Below, piece by piece: positions 15,102 to 23,809 of a stretch of DNA of 40,335 nt. The DNA lies in assembly GCA_017563185.1 (NCBI GenBank), contig JAFXIL010000125.1:1-40335 (forward strand), in the 5' to 3' direction. Position numbers and translations under genes: made by a program. Under the pieces are notes generated by a model. The model was not told the origin of the DNA, searched no databases, and worked only from the letters and a program-made list of their open reading frames with translations. Position 1 is the stretch's first letter. The number at the start of each line of letters is the position of its first letter. Origin of the DNA: Kiritimatiellia bacterium (lineage in GTDB: Bacteria > Verrucomicrobiota > Kiritimatiellia > RFP12 > UBA1067).

Positions 15102-16702
15102 TTTCTTCTCCTCGATGATCTCCTCTTCGACGCCGGCTTTGGCGGCGCAGGCGGCTTAACCTGCGGCGCGCGCGGGTTGGACAAAAAATACGGCACTTCC
15201 ATGTCGTATGTTCCAGCGCACGCGCAGTCCACCTCCATCGTCGCACGCACCGCTCCGGACGGCACCGTCTCGTGCTTGTCCTGCGCAGATCGCTTTGCAG
15301 TAGCGCTGCACCTTCCCAGCAACGCGCCGTCCTTTCCGAAGAACTTCACCTTCACGTCGAACTCGAACGGCAGCGCCTTTCCGGAAGATGGCTTAACTAG
15401 CTTCACCGACCAGTACACCTTCTGCTGTTTCTCGGAAAGCGGAATGCTCTTCACAAGCCGCACCGTACCATGCGGGTTGGATGCCACACGGAAGAGTCCC
15501 TGCACACGCTCCGCACTCTGCCCCTCAGAACGCTCGAACGATGCCATCCATCCCTCGGCCAGCGAACGCGACGTCGTGAAGCCGATCTCGTTCGCCGATT
15601 GATTCTGCGCCGGTCGTTCCTGCGCTGGTCTATTAGCGGCCACCTGCGCCGGTTCCTGATCTCGCGGCTTACGCGCCGAATGGACGCCCCACGCAATCAC
15701 GAAAACCAACACAAGCAGAAGCGCAGCCGCCAAAGCCACAACCTGCATCTTCACGCGCGAAGCGCCCCTCGCCTCGCCTGCGCCAGTCGCTACAAGCGGC
15801 TTCGGCTGCCGGGCCGCAGCCTCGGTGGCGCCGTTCTGACGCGGCTTTACAACAAGTCGTCTCTTTGCGCCGACCGCCTGATGTCCAGCCCCCTGCCGAG
15901 GAGTCTCGTTTGCGAAGTTCGTCGCCCTGCGCACCTCGTGGCCCTGGCGCTCCTTCTCTCTTGCGCGCATCCACGGCGCCTCGTCGAGTCCCTTGCCGTG
16001 CATCTTTTCGCTATATGCCTCAAGGTCGAACGGGAGCGAGCGGAAGAAAACCGTACGCGAGCAGTCGTCGTATATGCAGTAGAAGCTGCGGCACACGCCG
16101 GTGCGCGGATAGCCCACGCTGCCCACGTTCACGAGGTAGCGCTTGCCGGGCTCGACCATGAAGTCGGCAGGCTCAAGTGCGTGCGGCACGCCGCTTTCGC
16201 CGAGAACGAATATGCCCGGCTTGTGCGAGTGGCCCACGAAGAGAAGCTGCTCGGTGCGCTCCTTCCACGAGGGAAGCGCATCCTCGGCCTCAAGCACGTA
16301 GCCGAAGTTCTTCGGGTCGGAGAACTCGCCGTGGGCGCAGGCGAAGGCGCCCACCGACGGATCGGGACCTCCCCCGCCGAATTCGCACACGTGCGGCAGA
16401 TGGCGCAGCCAGTCTATCGCCTCCTGCGAGAGGGCGGCGCGGTGGCGAGCGACGGCAGCTGCGGCGAATGACGAAAAGTCGTCCACTGGGAAGCGGTTCG
16501 ACACCGCGTCGTCGTGGTTTCCGGCAAGGCACACGTGCGCCCTGCGGTACACAAGCTCAAGAGTGGAGACTGGATCGGGACCGTATCCCAGCACGTCGCC
16601 GAGGCAGATGATCCGTTCGGCATGCGCGTCTGCGGCGTCCGTGAGGACCGCCCGCAGGGCGGCCTCGTTGGCGTGGACGTCGGAGATGATCGCGTAGCGC
16701 AC
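15098..16702 (-). CDS. Metallophosphoesterase fused to a membrane segment and C-terminal domain
   Basis: A 534-aa protein. Residues 1 to ~215 are a calcineurin-like phosphoesterase of the YfcE/MJ0936 type, with the metal ligands visible: SDVHAN (Asp8, His10), GDVLGYGPDP, GNHDD, and GHSHKPG. A basic, low-complexity linker leads to one transmembrane helix at about 318-340 (VVALAAALLLVLVFVIAW). Beyond it is a ~190-aa region of beta character with a Pro/Lys/Arg-rich tail (KPPAPPKPASKRRSSRRRK). With no N-terminal signal, the phosphoesterase should be cytoplasmic and the C-terminal part outside. It sits between proB and proA, 20 bp after proB and overlapping proA. Substrate unknown; a link with proline metabolism is only suggested by position. 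Confidence 0.85.
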   Translation of the reverse strand: MRYAIISDVHANEAALRAVLTDAADAHAERIICLGDVLGYGPDPVSTLELVYRRAHVCLAGNHDDAVSNRFPVDDFSSFAAAAVARHRAALSQEAIDWLRHLPHVCEFGGGGPDPSVGAFACAHGEFSDPKNFGYVLEAEDALPSWKERTEQLLFVGHSHKPGIFVLGESGVPHALEPADFMVEPGKRYLVNVGSVGYPRTGVCRSFYCIYDDCSRTVFFRSLPFDLEAYSEKMHGKGLDEAPWMRAREKERQGHEVRRATNFANETPRQGAGHQAVGAKRRLVVKPRQNGATEAAARQPKPLVATGAGEARGASRVKMQVVALAAALLLVLVFVIAWGVHSARKPRDQEPAQVAANRPAQERPAQNQSANEIGFTTSRSLAEGWMASFERSEGQSAERVQGLFRVASNPHGTVRLVKSIPLSEKQQKVYWSVKLVKPSSGKALPFEFDVKVKFFGKDGALLGRCSATAKRSAQDKHETVPSGAVRATMEVDCACAGTYDMEVPYFLSNPRAPQVKPPAPPKPASKRRSSRRRK

Positions 16703-16722
16703 GGACGTTGCCTCCTATGCCG

Positions 16723-17532
16723 TCAGAGCGCGCTGCCCGGCACGAACGTTCCCACGTCGCGCCCTGAGAATATGGCGGTGAGCACGTGCGGACGCGAAGC
16801 GTTGGCTATCACCACGTTCGCGCCGCCCTTCGCGGCGTTCGCCACTGCCTTGAGCTTCGAATCCATGCCGCCGCGAGAGAGGCTGCCCTTTTCGTCCGCC
16901 TTCACGAGCTTTAGAGCGTCGCGCACCTTGCCAATCGCGGGCACGCGGCGCCCTTCGGCGTCGAGAAGGCCATCCACCGTGGTGAGCAGCACCAGCGCGT
17001 CGGCATGCACCAGCTTGACGATGAGGGACGACAACCAGTCGTTGTCGCCGAAGGTGAGATCCTTCACCTCCTCGTCGGCAACGATGTCGTTCTCGTTTAT
17101 CACGGGCACGATGCCGGCGCGCACCAGATGGTCGAGCGAGCGGCGCAGGTTCGCCACGCGCCTGCGGTCGGCGAAGTCGGAGTGCGTGAGCAGCACCTGG
17201 CCCACCTGCACGCCGCGCGCGGCGAATAGCTTCTCGTACTCCGAGATGAACCGCGCCTGCCCAACGGCCGCGCACATCTGCACGTCGGCGACGTCGGCCG
17301 GACGCGCCTTGAGGCCAAGCGCCTCCACGCCTGCGGCCACGGCGCCTGACGACACGAAGAGCACCTCCATGCCTAGAGCGCGCAGTTCGCAAACGCCGTT
17401 CACCACGCGCCTGAGCGCTCCGTAGTCGGGCCGTCCGGACTTCTTGGCGATGGAGTGCGTTCCCACCTTCACCACCACGCGCCGGGCGTCCTTCAGCACC
17501 GCGCGCTCCTTTATCAGGCTAGAACCTTTCAT
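16723..17532 (-). CDS. proB: Glutamate 5-kinase (short form without PUA domain)
   Basis: Phosphorylates glutamate to gamma-glutamyl phosphate, the first and usually feedback-controlled step of proline synthesis. A 269-aa amino-acid-kinase fold: RVVVKVGTHSI at the N-terminus, VSSGAVAAG (about 60-68), PVINENDIV, FGDNDWLSSLIVKLVHADALVLLTTVDGL, and GGMDSKLKAV near the C-terminus. It lacks the C-terminal PUA domain of E. coli-type enzymes; such short forms are known in other bacteria. Thirty bases separate it from the upstream glycosidase gene, so it may lie in the same transcript. Confidence 0.94.
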   Translation of the reverse strand: MKGSSLIKERAVLKDARRVVVKVGTHSIAKKSGRPDYGALRRVVNGVCELRALGMEVLFVSSGAVAAGVEALGLKARPADVADVQMCAAVGQARFISEYEKLFAARGVQVGQVLLTHSDFADRRRVANLRRSLDHLVRAGIVPVINENDIVADEEVKDLTFGDNDWLSSLIVKLVHADALVLLTTVDGLLDAEGRRVPAIGKVRDALKLVKADEKGSLSRGGMDSKLKAVANAAKGGANVVIANASRPHVLTAIFSGRDVGTFVPGSAL

Positions 17533-17562
17533 TGCGTCTTGTCCCGTTCCGGGCCGCCTCCG

Positions 17563-19953
17563 TCAAATCTCGTTCACGCCCGCGGCGAGCGGACGCGACT
17601 TGCCTCCGAACACGAACTCGCCCGGAACCGGCGTGACCACGCGCCCGCGCGCCTTGCCGTCCTTGAAAGTGAGATCGACTTCGATCATCTTGCCGCTCGG
17701 ATGCGGGTACGACGCCTTCACGCTCTTGAGCGCGCCCGGCTGAGGCGCCACTCGCACCTTCTCGAAGAACGGCGCCGCGCTGCGGATTCCAGCCACGCCA
17801 GTGCGCAGGAACCAGAGCGGATGCGCGCCCCATGCATGACAGTCGCTGCGCGCGTCGTGCCCGGGATACTCGGGCGACTCCAGCGTCGTGGTGGCGCCGA
17901 TCTTCACGTAGCCCTTCCAGAGGTCGAGGCGCTTGAGGAAGAGGTCCGGCCGGCCGAACTTGAAGTACGTCTCGAAGAGGTAGTACGAGAAGTAAACAGT
18001 CGTGCGATGGAGGTTCTTCTCGGTGATGAGACGCTCGAAGAGGGCCTTGGCGCGCTCGCCCTCAAAGACGTCCGTGAGGAGCGCGAGGCACTGCGCGTGC
18101 TCGGCGAACGACTTGCGCGCGGCATCGGAGGCGAAGAGGCCGCGTCCCTCGTCGAAGAACGCCTTGACGATGGCGGGCTTGAGACGCTCGGCCTTCTCGC
18201 GCCAGTGCGCGGCGAGGTGGCGATTGCCGAACGCATCTTCGACGCGGGCGGCGCCCTGGAGGGCGGCGAGATAGAAGAGGTTCATCTCGGCGTTGGCGCC
18301 GCCGTTGCGCGAGCCGGGGGCCCAGCCGCCGGCCCAGTCGCGGTGCGTCACCCAGTCCATGAACGACCAGCCTGGAAGCTTCTCGAGGATGCCGTCGGGG
18401 CGCTCGTAGAGCTCGAAGCCGCTCAGCGTGTCGCGCATGCCGGGTAGCCGCGCGCGCAGCCATTCGCGATTGGAGTGGTTCATGATGTAGTCGGCGTACA
18501 TGCCGAGGTAGCAGAGCGTGTACGCGGCGCCCTCCTGCGTGCCGACGGTGGGGAAGTTGAACGGCACGTTGCCGTCGTCGCGGCGGTTGATGTCGTAGAT
18601 CTCGATGGCGCGGCGGATGATCGCATCGTCCGCAGTCATGGCGGATATCACGTTCAGCTGCACGCGCGTGTCGCCGGGGTACATCTGCTGCTCGTAGAAC
18701 GGGCAGTCGAAGAGCATCTCGTGGCAGCACATCTGCATGGCGCGCGCGCAGATCGCCTGCACGTCGGCGAGGTCGGGATCCTCGGGAGACTCAAAGCGCG
18801 TCTCGCACTCGAGCGGATAGCGCGACTCGATGAGCGAAAGGTCCTGCAGCTCCACCGGCTCCTCGCCCGCCTCGACGATGATCTCGCACCAGCGGCCGCA
18901 GCGGAACCACGGCGGCTGGAACACGGCGCGTTCGCGCCCGTCGAAGACGAACCTGTCGCCGAATCCGCTGAAGGACTTGCCCTGCCATTCGGAGCGGTTG
19001 CCCTTGAAGCTGCCCCGGATCTTGGGGTCCTTCGACGGGCCGCGCAGGGCCTCGGCCCACTGCCAGCTCATCTTGCCGCCCTTGCCGCCCTTCACGACCG
19101 CCTCGGGATAGGCGCAGATGTAGCGGTCGAGGTCCCAGAGGATGCGCTTCTTCTCGCCGGGCTTGACGATGATGGGGAACTTCATCTCGCCGCCGTCCAC
19201 GAACTTGCCGGGGCGCACGCGGTATTCCGTCTGGTCGGGCAGCTGCGAAGGGAAGAGCATCCATCCCTTCTGGCGAATGCCGTAGCGGCTGCCGCCGCCG
19301 AGAGCCCCCCTCACGACCGCCGGCTTGAGCCATTTCTGAAAGACGCCGTCGTAGATGCCGGAGCCGCGTATCTCGAATCCGTCGCCGCCGCCCCACGCGC
19401 CGCCGGACTTGCCGATGTTCCTCACGCCGGTTATGGGCGCGCACTGCCATGCGCCCCTGCCGGTGGTGAGCACGGCGTCGTACTTCCCCTCCGCCTTCAG
19501 GCAGAAGCCGAGCTGGTACGAGAGCTGAGCGAGCGGCGACGCCCTGTACGGCATGCGCCACACGGTCGCCTCCATCACGTGCTTGCCTGGCTCCAGCTGC
19601 ACGCTGTAGCTCTGGCACATCCAGTTCTCGACAGTGCCGCGGTGGGGTCCGCGCGACACGAACTTGCCGTCGAGCGCAAGATAGTAGCGTTCGTCGCCAG
19701 TCACGTCGAATTCAAGCGGAGTGCCGTCGCTCTCGAACTCACATCTGAAGCGCACGATGCGCGGCATATGAGGATACGCCACCTCGTCCTTGATGTCTGG
19801 ATGCGAAAGCCAGGCAGCCTGGTCAATCGGCTGCACCGGCAGAATGGCGGTGTTGCCGCGCGTGAATCGCGCGGGCTTTATCACGTGCTTGACCGTGGCG
19901 CCGTGCGCCATTGCAGCCGCGCACGCGATGGCGGCGATCATCTCCAATTTCAT
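17563..19953 (-). CDS. Secreted GH78-like alpha-L-rhamnosidase
   Basis: A 796-aa glycoside hydrolase with an N-terminal signal peptide (MKLEMIAAIACAAAMAHG, probable cleavage near AHG-A). The N-terminal ~400 residues are beta-sandwich-like. An (alpha/alpha)6 barrel follows, with signatures of the bacterial alpha-L-rhamnosidase family: DCPFYEQQMYPGD (about 414-426), VPFNFPTVGTQEGAAYTL, RPDGILEKLPGWSFMDWV, and CHAWGAHPLWFL (about 704-715). It should release terminal rhamnose (or a related sugar) from plant or microbial glycans outside the cytoplasm, in keeping with a gut or rumen polysaccharide degrader. Exact specificity cannot be told. It has its own promoter (20011-20039) and may read into proB. 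Confidence 0.85.
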   Translation of the reverse strand: MKLEMIAAIACAAAMAHGATVKHVIKPARFTRGNTAILPVQPIDQAAWLSHPDIKDEVAYPHMPRIVRFRCEFESDGTPLEFDVTGDERYYLALDGKFVSRGPHRGTVENWMCQSYSVQLEPGKHVMEATVWRMPYRASPLAQLSYQLGFCLKAEGKYDAVLTTGRGAWQCAPITGVRNIGKSGGAWGGGDGFEIRGSGIYDGVFQKWLKPAVVRGALGGGSRYGIRQKGWMLFPSQLPDQTEYRVRPGKFVDGGEMKFPIIVKPGEKKRILWDLDRYICAYPEAVVKGGKGGKMSWQWAEALRGPSKDPKIRGSFKGNRSEWQGKSFSGFGDRFVFDGRERAVFQPPWFRCGRWCEIIVEAGEEPVELQDLSLIESRYPLECETRFESPEDPDLADVQAICARAMQMCCHEMLFDCPFYEQQMYPGDTRVQLNVISAMTADDAIIRRAIEIYDINRRDDGNVPFNFPTVGTQEGAAYTLCYLGMYADYIMNHSNREWLRARLPGMRDTLSGFELYERPDGILEKLPGWSFMDWVTHRDWAGGWAPGSRNGGANAEMNLFYLAALQGAARVEDAFGNRHLAAHWREKAERLKPAIVKAFFDEGRGLFASDAARKSFAEHAQCLALLTDVFEGERAKALFERLITEKNLHRTTVYFSYYLFETYFKFGRPDLFLKRLDLWKGYVKIGATTTLESPEYPGHDARSDCHAWGAHPLWFLRTGVAGIRSAAPFFEKVRVAPQPGALKSVKASYPHPSGKMIEVDLTFKDGKARGRVVTPVPGEFVFGGKSRPLAAGVNEI

Positions 19954-20010
19954 TTTTTCCTCGCGGTATAAGGTGAAAGACGGCGGATCTCAAATCCCCC
20001 GAGCGCTAAT

Positions 20011-20039
20011 ATTCTAGCAAAACGCACCCGTTCTTGCAA
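20011..20039 (-). promoter_or_regulatory. Promoter of the rhamnosidase gene
   Basis: Minus strand: TTGCAA (20039-20034), 17-bp spacer, TAGAAT (20016-20011) preceded by TGC (extended -10). It leaves a leader of about 50 bases with GCGAGGAAAAA before the ATG. Confidence 0.6.
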
Positions 20040-20070
20040 ATCGCGGATTCGGACGGAGCGAAACTGCCCC

Positions 20071-20099
20071 TTGTCCCAAATGAAAGGAAATGATATAAT
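20071..20099 (+). promoter_or_regulatory. Promoter of grpE-dnaJ-rsmE
   Basis: TTGTCC (20071-20076), 17-bp spacer, TATAAT (20094-20099) with an upstream TGA (extended -10). Divergent from the rhamnosidase promoter. No CIRCE (TTAGCACTC-N9-GAGTGCTAA) is present, so HrcA control is not indicated. Confidence 0.65.
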
Positions 20100-20110
20100 T
20101 TAATTTCAAC

Positions 20111-20124
20111 GGTGCAATGGCACC
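20111..20124 (+). promoter_or_regulatory. Small hairpin in the grpE leader
   Basis: GGTGC-AATG-GCACC, a perfect 5-bp inverted repeat ending six bases before the ATG at 20131, where a ribosome binding site would be expected. It could affect translation or be a short operator; too small to be decisive. Confidence 0.35.
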
Positions 20125-20130
20125 ATAAGT

Positions 20131-20826
20131 ATGAAAGAGACAAAAATGGATACGGACAAGGAAACCAAGTCAGAAGCAAAGACCCCTGAAGCAGAGGCCG
20201 TAGAAAACGCTGCCCCCGCGCAGCCGGAAGATACTCACGCAGCCGACCAAAACGTCGCAAAGCCCACAGAGGAAACCCAGGTAGAGGCCGAAAGCGCCAA
20301 GTCTGCAGAAGACAAGTCGGCCGAAGATAAGCAAACGGAGGACAACACGGCCACCGAAAACAGGCCTGCAGAAAACAAGCCGACCGAGGCACCCGCGCAG
20401 CCAGACTGGAAGGACCGCTACGCGCGCACTATGGCCGACTTCGACAACTTCCGCAAGCGCACAGAACGCGACCGCGAGGATCTCGTGAAGTTCGCCGCGT
20501 CAGATGTCATCAAGGCAATGCTCCCCACGGTCGACAATCTTTCCCTCGCCCTTGAGAAGGCCAAAGACAAAGCCGACGATCCCTTCGTTGCCGGCGTGAA
20601 GCTCGTGTACGACGGTCTTGTCAAGGCCCTCGCCGATCAGGGCGCGACGCCCCTCGACTCCGTGGGAGAGCCGTTCGACGCGAATTTCCATGACGCCCTC
20701 GCCCAGCTTCCCTCCCCCGATGTGGAAGAGGGCGTGGTGATGAACGAGGTCAAGCGCGGATGGCTGCTGCACGGCAAGCTGCTGCGTCCCGCCCAGGTTG
20801 TGGTGAGCGCCGGCAAGGGCGCCTAG
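20131..20826 (+). CDS. grpE: GrpE, nucleotide exchange factor of DnaK
   Basis: Releases ADP from DnaK in the DnaK-DnaJ-GrpE chaperone cycle. A 231-aa protein with a long, acidic, repetitive N-terminal tail (about 1-90, rich in Glu/Lys/Ala/Thr/Asp). The conserved GrpE part follows: DWKDRYARTMADFDNFRKRTERD, the helical section, and the C-terminal beta part (GEPFDANFHDALAQLPSPDVEEGVVMNEVKRGWLLHGKLLRPAQVVVS). ATG 20131 has no clear ribosome binding site; an in-frame ATG at 20146, after AAAGAGA, is a possible alternative and costs only five residues. Seventeen bases separate it from dnaJ. dnaK is not in the window. Confidence 0.95.
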   Translation: MKETKMDTDKETKSEAKTPEAEAVENAAPAQPEDTHAADQNVAKPTEETQVEAESAKSAEDKSAEDKQTEDNTATENRPAENKPTEAPAQPDWKDRYARTMADFDNFRKRTERDREDLVKFAASDVIKAMLPTVDNLSLALEKAKDKADDPFVAGVKLVYDGLVKALADQGATPLDSVGEPFDANFHDALAQLPSPDVEEGVVMNEVKRGWLLHGKLLRPAQVVVSAGKGA

Positions 20827-20843
20827 ACTGAGGAGACGCAGCT

Positions 20844-22028
20844 ATGGCCGATAAAAGAGACTACTACGAGGTGCTGGGCGTGCCGAAGGACGCCTCAGCC
20901 GACCAGATCAAGAGCGCCTACCGCAAGCTCGCGATGAAGTGGCATCCGGACCGCAATCCGGACAACCCAGAGGCTAAGGCTAAGTTCCAGGAGGCATCCG
21001 AAGCGTACGAGGTGCTGTCCAATCCCGAGAAGCGCCAGCGCTACGACCAGTTTGGCCACGAAGGCGTGAACTTCGGCCCCGGAGGATTCGACTTCAGCCG
21101 CGACTTCTCGCACGGCGCCGACTTCCGGGACATCTTCGAGACGCTCTTCGGCGGCGGCGGCGGATTCGGCGACATGTTCGGCGGGATGTTCGGGGGCGGT
21201 GGACGCCGCAGGCATGCGGACCCCAACGGCCCCGAACCCGGCGAAGACATGACCATGACGCTCGAGATCGACTTCGACGAGGCCATCTTCGGCAGCCAGC
21301 GCACGATGGAGCTCACCCTTCCTGAACAGTGCCCCGAATGCGGCGGCACCGGCGCAGCGCGCGGCGCGAAGCGCGTAACCTGCCCCACATGCCACGGCAA
21401 CGGGCAGGTCATCGCAGGAGGCGGCTTCTTCCAGATCCGCCAGACGTGCCCCAAGTGCGGCGGCTCTGGCACCGTGGTGGAGAAGCCCTGCTCAAAGTGC
21501 CGCGGCTCCGGCCAGGTGCGTTCGCCCCGCAGCATCTCGCTGCGCATTCCGCGCGGAGTGGACACCGGCTCTCGCCTGCGCCTGAGCGGCAAGGGGGCAG
21601 GCGGCCTGCGAGGCGGTCCTCCCGGCGACCTCTATGTGGTGCTGAACGTGCGCCCCAGCGACATCTTCCAGCGCGAAGAGCTTGATCTCTACGTGGACGT
21701 GCCTGTGTCGCCCGTTCTCGCGGCGCTTGGCGGCGACGTGGAGATTCCCACGCCCTCCGGCATCGCCACGGCCCATCTCGGCTCCGGCACTCCTAACGGC
21801 AAACTGCTGCGTCTGCGCGGCAAGGGCGTGCCTGATCTGCGCGGCGGCCAGACAGGCGATCTGATCGCCCGCGTCGTCTTCGAAGTGCCCACACGCCTCA
21901 CGACGAAGCAGCGTGGAATGTTTGAAGACCTCTCGAAGTCGCTTGACTCGTCAAACTTCCCAGAAAGTCAGCGCTTCGCCTCGAAGGTCAAGGTGTTCTT
22001 CCAGCACAAGGAAAAGCTCGGCGGCTAG
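20844..22028 (+). CDS. dnaJ: DnaJ co-chaperone
   Basis: Stimulates DnaK ATPase and delivers unfolded substrates. A 394-aa class A DnaJ: J domain with HPD at residues 34-36; Gly/Phe-rich linker (about 75-125, [18 protein letters not shown]); zinc-finger region (about 163-222) with all four CxxCxGxG motifs ([32 protein letters not shown]); and a C-terminal substrate-binding region. GAGGAG lies upstream of the ATG. Cotranscribed with grpE and rsmE. Confidence 0.97.
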   Translation: MADKRDYYEVLGVPKDASADQIKSAYRKLAMKWHPDRNPDNPEAKAKFQEASEAYEVLSNPEKRQRYDQFGHEGVNFGPGGFDFSRDFSHGADFRDIFETLFGGGGGFGDMFGGMFGGGGRRRHADPNGPEPGEDMTMTLEIDFDEAIFGSQRTMELTLPEQCPECGGTGAARGAKRVTCPTCHGNGQVIAGGGFFQIRQTCPKCGGSGTVVEKPCSKCRGSGQVRSPRSISLRIPRGVDTGSRLRLSGKGAGGLRGGPPGDLYVVLNVRPSDIFQREELDLYVDVPVSPVLAALGGDVEIPTPSGIATAHLGSGTPNGKLLRLRGKGVPDLRGGQTGDLIARVVFEVPTRLTTKQRGMFEDLSKSLDSSNFPESQRFASKVKVFFQHKEKLGG

Positions 22029-22030
22029 AA

Positions 22031-22771
22031 ATGCACCGTCTGCTCGTCGAACCGTCCCTTCTGGACGCCCAGGCAGTCGTGCCGCCCAAAGACGCGGCGC
22101 GACACCTAAAGGTGCTGCGTCCGAAGCCAAACGAGGAAATCGAGCTCTTCGACGGGCATGGCCGTACGCGAGTCTTTCATTGGCGCGCCGCTGACGGAAC
22201 GCTCGCAGATCCCGGCGCGACAACCGCGCATCCCGCACCCGCCCAGCCGCTCACTCTATTCGCGTGCGTCACAAAGGGCTCGCGATGGGACTGGACAATC
22301 GAGAAGGCTGTGGAGCTGGGCACCTCCCGAATCGTGCCCGTGATGTCGGCGCGGTGCATCGTTCGCCTCGCGCCTGGCGAGCGCGAGACGAAGGCGGAGC
22401 GCTGGCGGCGCGTTGCGGAAGACGCCGCCCGGCAGAGCGATGCAGTGTGGCTGCCAGAGATTCTGGCGCCAGTGGATTTCCCGGCTGCGCTCGCGCTTGT
22501 AAAGACATGCCGGCGTGTGTTCGTGGGCGCGCTTGTGAAGCCGCCCGCCCCGCCGCTGCGCGTCGCCATAGACGCCTCTTGCGAGGCAGATGGCGCAACC
22601 GCCTCTGGCGGACTCGGACTCTTTGTCGGCCCTGAGGGCGACTTCACCCCGGAGGAGCTTTCGTCGCTTCTGGCGATCGCCACGCCCGCCTCCTTCGGCC
22701 CAACGATCCTCCGCGCCGAGACGGCAGCCATATTCGGCCTCTCGGTGCTTGCCGCGCTCACTTCTCGATGA
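22031..22771 (+). CDS. rsmE: 16S rRNA m3U1498 methyltransferase
   Basis: Methylates N3 of U1498 of 16S rRNA using S-adenosylmethionine. A 246-aa SPOUT-fold protein: an N-terminal PUA-like part (MHRLLVEPS, HLKVLRPKPNEEIELFDGHG), KGSRWDWTIEKAVELGTSRIVPV, and the C-terminal knot signatures FVGPEGDFTPEE and FGPTILRAETAA. It starts two bases after the dnaJ stop; the grpE-dnaJ-rsmE order resembles the dnaJ-prmA-rsmE neighbourhoods known from other bacteria. Its 3' end overlaps the convergent L,D-transpeptidase gene by 14 bases. Confidence 0.93.
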   Translation: MHRLLVEPSLLDAQAVVPPKDAARHLKVLRPKPNEEIELFDGHGRTRVFHWRAADGTLADPGATTAHPAPAQPLTLFACVTKGSRWDWTIEKAVELGTSRIVPVMSARCIVRLAPGERETKAERWRRVAEDAARQSDAVWLPEILAPVDFPAALALVKTCRRVFVGALVKPPAPPLRVAIDASCEADGATASGGLGLFVGPEGDFTPEELSSLLAIATPASFGPTILRAETAAIFGLSVLAALTSR

Positions 22772-23762
22772 CGATGCTGGTGCCGACGCTGCACATGCTG
22801 TGAAGTTTCACGGCGTTCCAGTTGGCGAGCCTGAAGCAGCCATGCGACTCGGCACGGCCAATGCGTTCGGGGAAAGGCGTGCCGTGTATTCCGTACGTGG
22901 GAATCGTAAGGCCGATCCACGCCGAGCCGACGGGGTTGTTGGGACCTGGCGGATAGATGTGGCGCACGATGCGGCCGCCTTTGCCGACATGGTCCGCGGT
23001 GTAAGTGTAGTTGGGGTCCCTGATGAGCGTCTTCACGTGTATCTCGCCGGGAGAGGGAAGCTTGTTCTTGTCGGCGGCGATCGAACACGGGAAGAGGCCG
23101 ATGAGCCTGCCCGAAACGTCGAACACCGTTATCTCCAGGCGCGAAAGCGAGACGCGCAGAACGTCCGCCCGGCCGTACGGGAACTTGGGCGCCGGCCCGC
23201 GCGTCCATTCGGGCCAGACGGCGAGCGGCACGACTATCCGCGAGCCAGGAGGCGGATTGGGCCAGGCCGCAGAGGGATTGAGCTTCTCCAGAAGCCTGGT
23301 GGAGCAATGCCCTAGCTCGGCAAACCGCTCGAGTATCGTCTCGTAGCCCATTGAAGGGAGTCTGGCCTTATCGGCGGGCGCGGAGGGAATCCGCACGAGG
23401 GCCGCATGGTCCGCAGCCCTTACCTCAAGCGTCCTGAAGAGCTCCGTCTCGCCCGGGAAGTACATCTCCCACGCCTTCTCCTCAAGCCCGGGCAGATACG
23501 GCCTGCCGTTCACCGCGCACCATGTGGCGAGGGCGATCTTCGTGCGCCGGCCGCACTGCCCGTCTATAACGTTGCATGAGAAGCCGCGCCTTTCGAGGCA
23601 GATCTGCAGGGCGAGGATGTGGCCCGGCGCGTAGTCCTGCCCGCGCCACGTCCTATTCAGCCGCGCCGCCGGTTCTGGCAGCGCCGCGCCGCGGCAGCAC
23701 GCCGCGCAGAGGAGCGCAAGCGCAGCCGCGAACCGGAAACGCGCTGGATGCGTCGAAGTAAT
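22758..23762 (-). CDS. L,D-transpeptidase (YkuD) with peptidoglycan-binding domain; probable ATT start
   Basis: A 334-aa exported enzyme that would form or remodel L,D-cross-links or anchor proteins in peptidoglycan. Signal peptide about 8-26 (RFRFAAALALLCAACCRGAA); a peptidoglycan-binding-type helical domain near 38-85 (GHILALQICLERRGFSCNVIDGQCGRRTKIALATW). The YkuD domain includes IHVKTLIRDPNYTY, GLTIPTYGIHGTPFPERIG, and the catalytic SHGCFRL with Cys309. No ATG, GTG or TTG exists in frame between the signal peptide and the overlap with aspS. The open frame continues upstream only as antisense-like or out-of-frame aspS sequence. An ATT at 23762-23760 is preceded by GGGGAGG at good spacing, and I take it as the start. 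It follows aspS by 47 bp. Confidence 0.85.
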   Translation of the reverse strand: MTSTHPARFRFAAALALLCAACCRGAALPEPAARLNRTWRGQDYAPGHILALQICLERRGFSCNVIDGQCGRRTKIALATWCAVNGRPYLPGLEEKAWEMYFPGETELFRTLEVRAADHAALVRIPSAPADKARLPSMGYETILERFAELGHCSTRLLEKLNPSAAWPNPPPGSRIVVPLAVWPEWTRGPAPKFPYGRADVLRVSLSRLEITVFDVSGRLIGLFPCSIAADKNKLPSPGEIHVKTLIRDPNYTYTADHVGKGGRIVRHIYPPGPNNPVGSAWIGLTIPTYGIHGTPFPERIGRAESHGCFRLANWNAVKLHSMCSVGTSIVIEK

Positions 23763-23809
23763 GGCTCTATCCTCCCCGCCGCCGTGCCGCCGCGCGCCGC
23801 CGAAGCCCG

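Noticed and set aside
20040-20130. Possible CIRCE/HrcA site before grpE
   Set aside because: The consensus TTAGCACTC-N9-GAGTGCTAA is absent; only a small unrelated hairpin is present.
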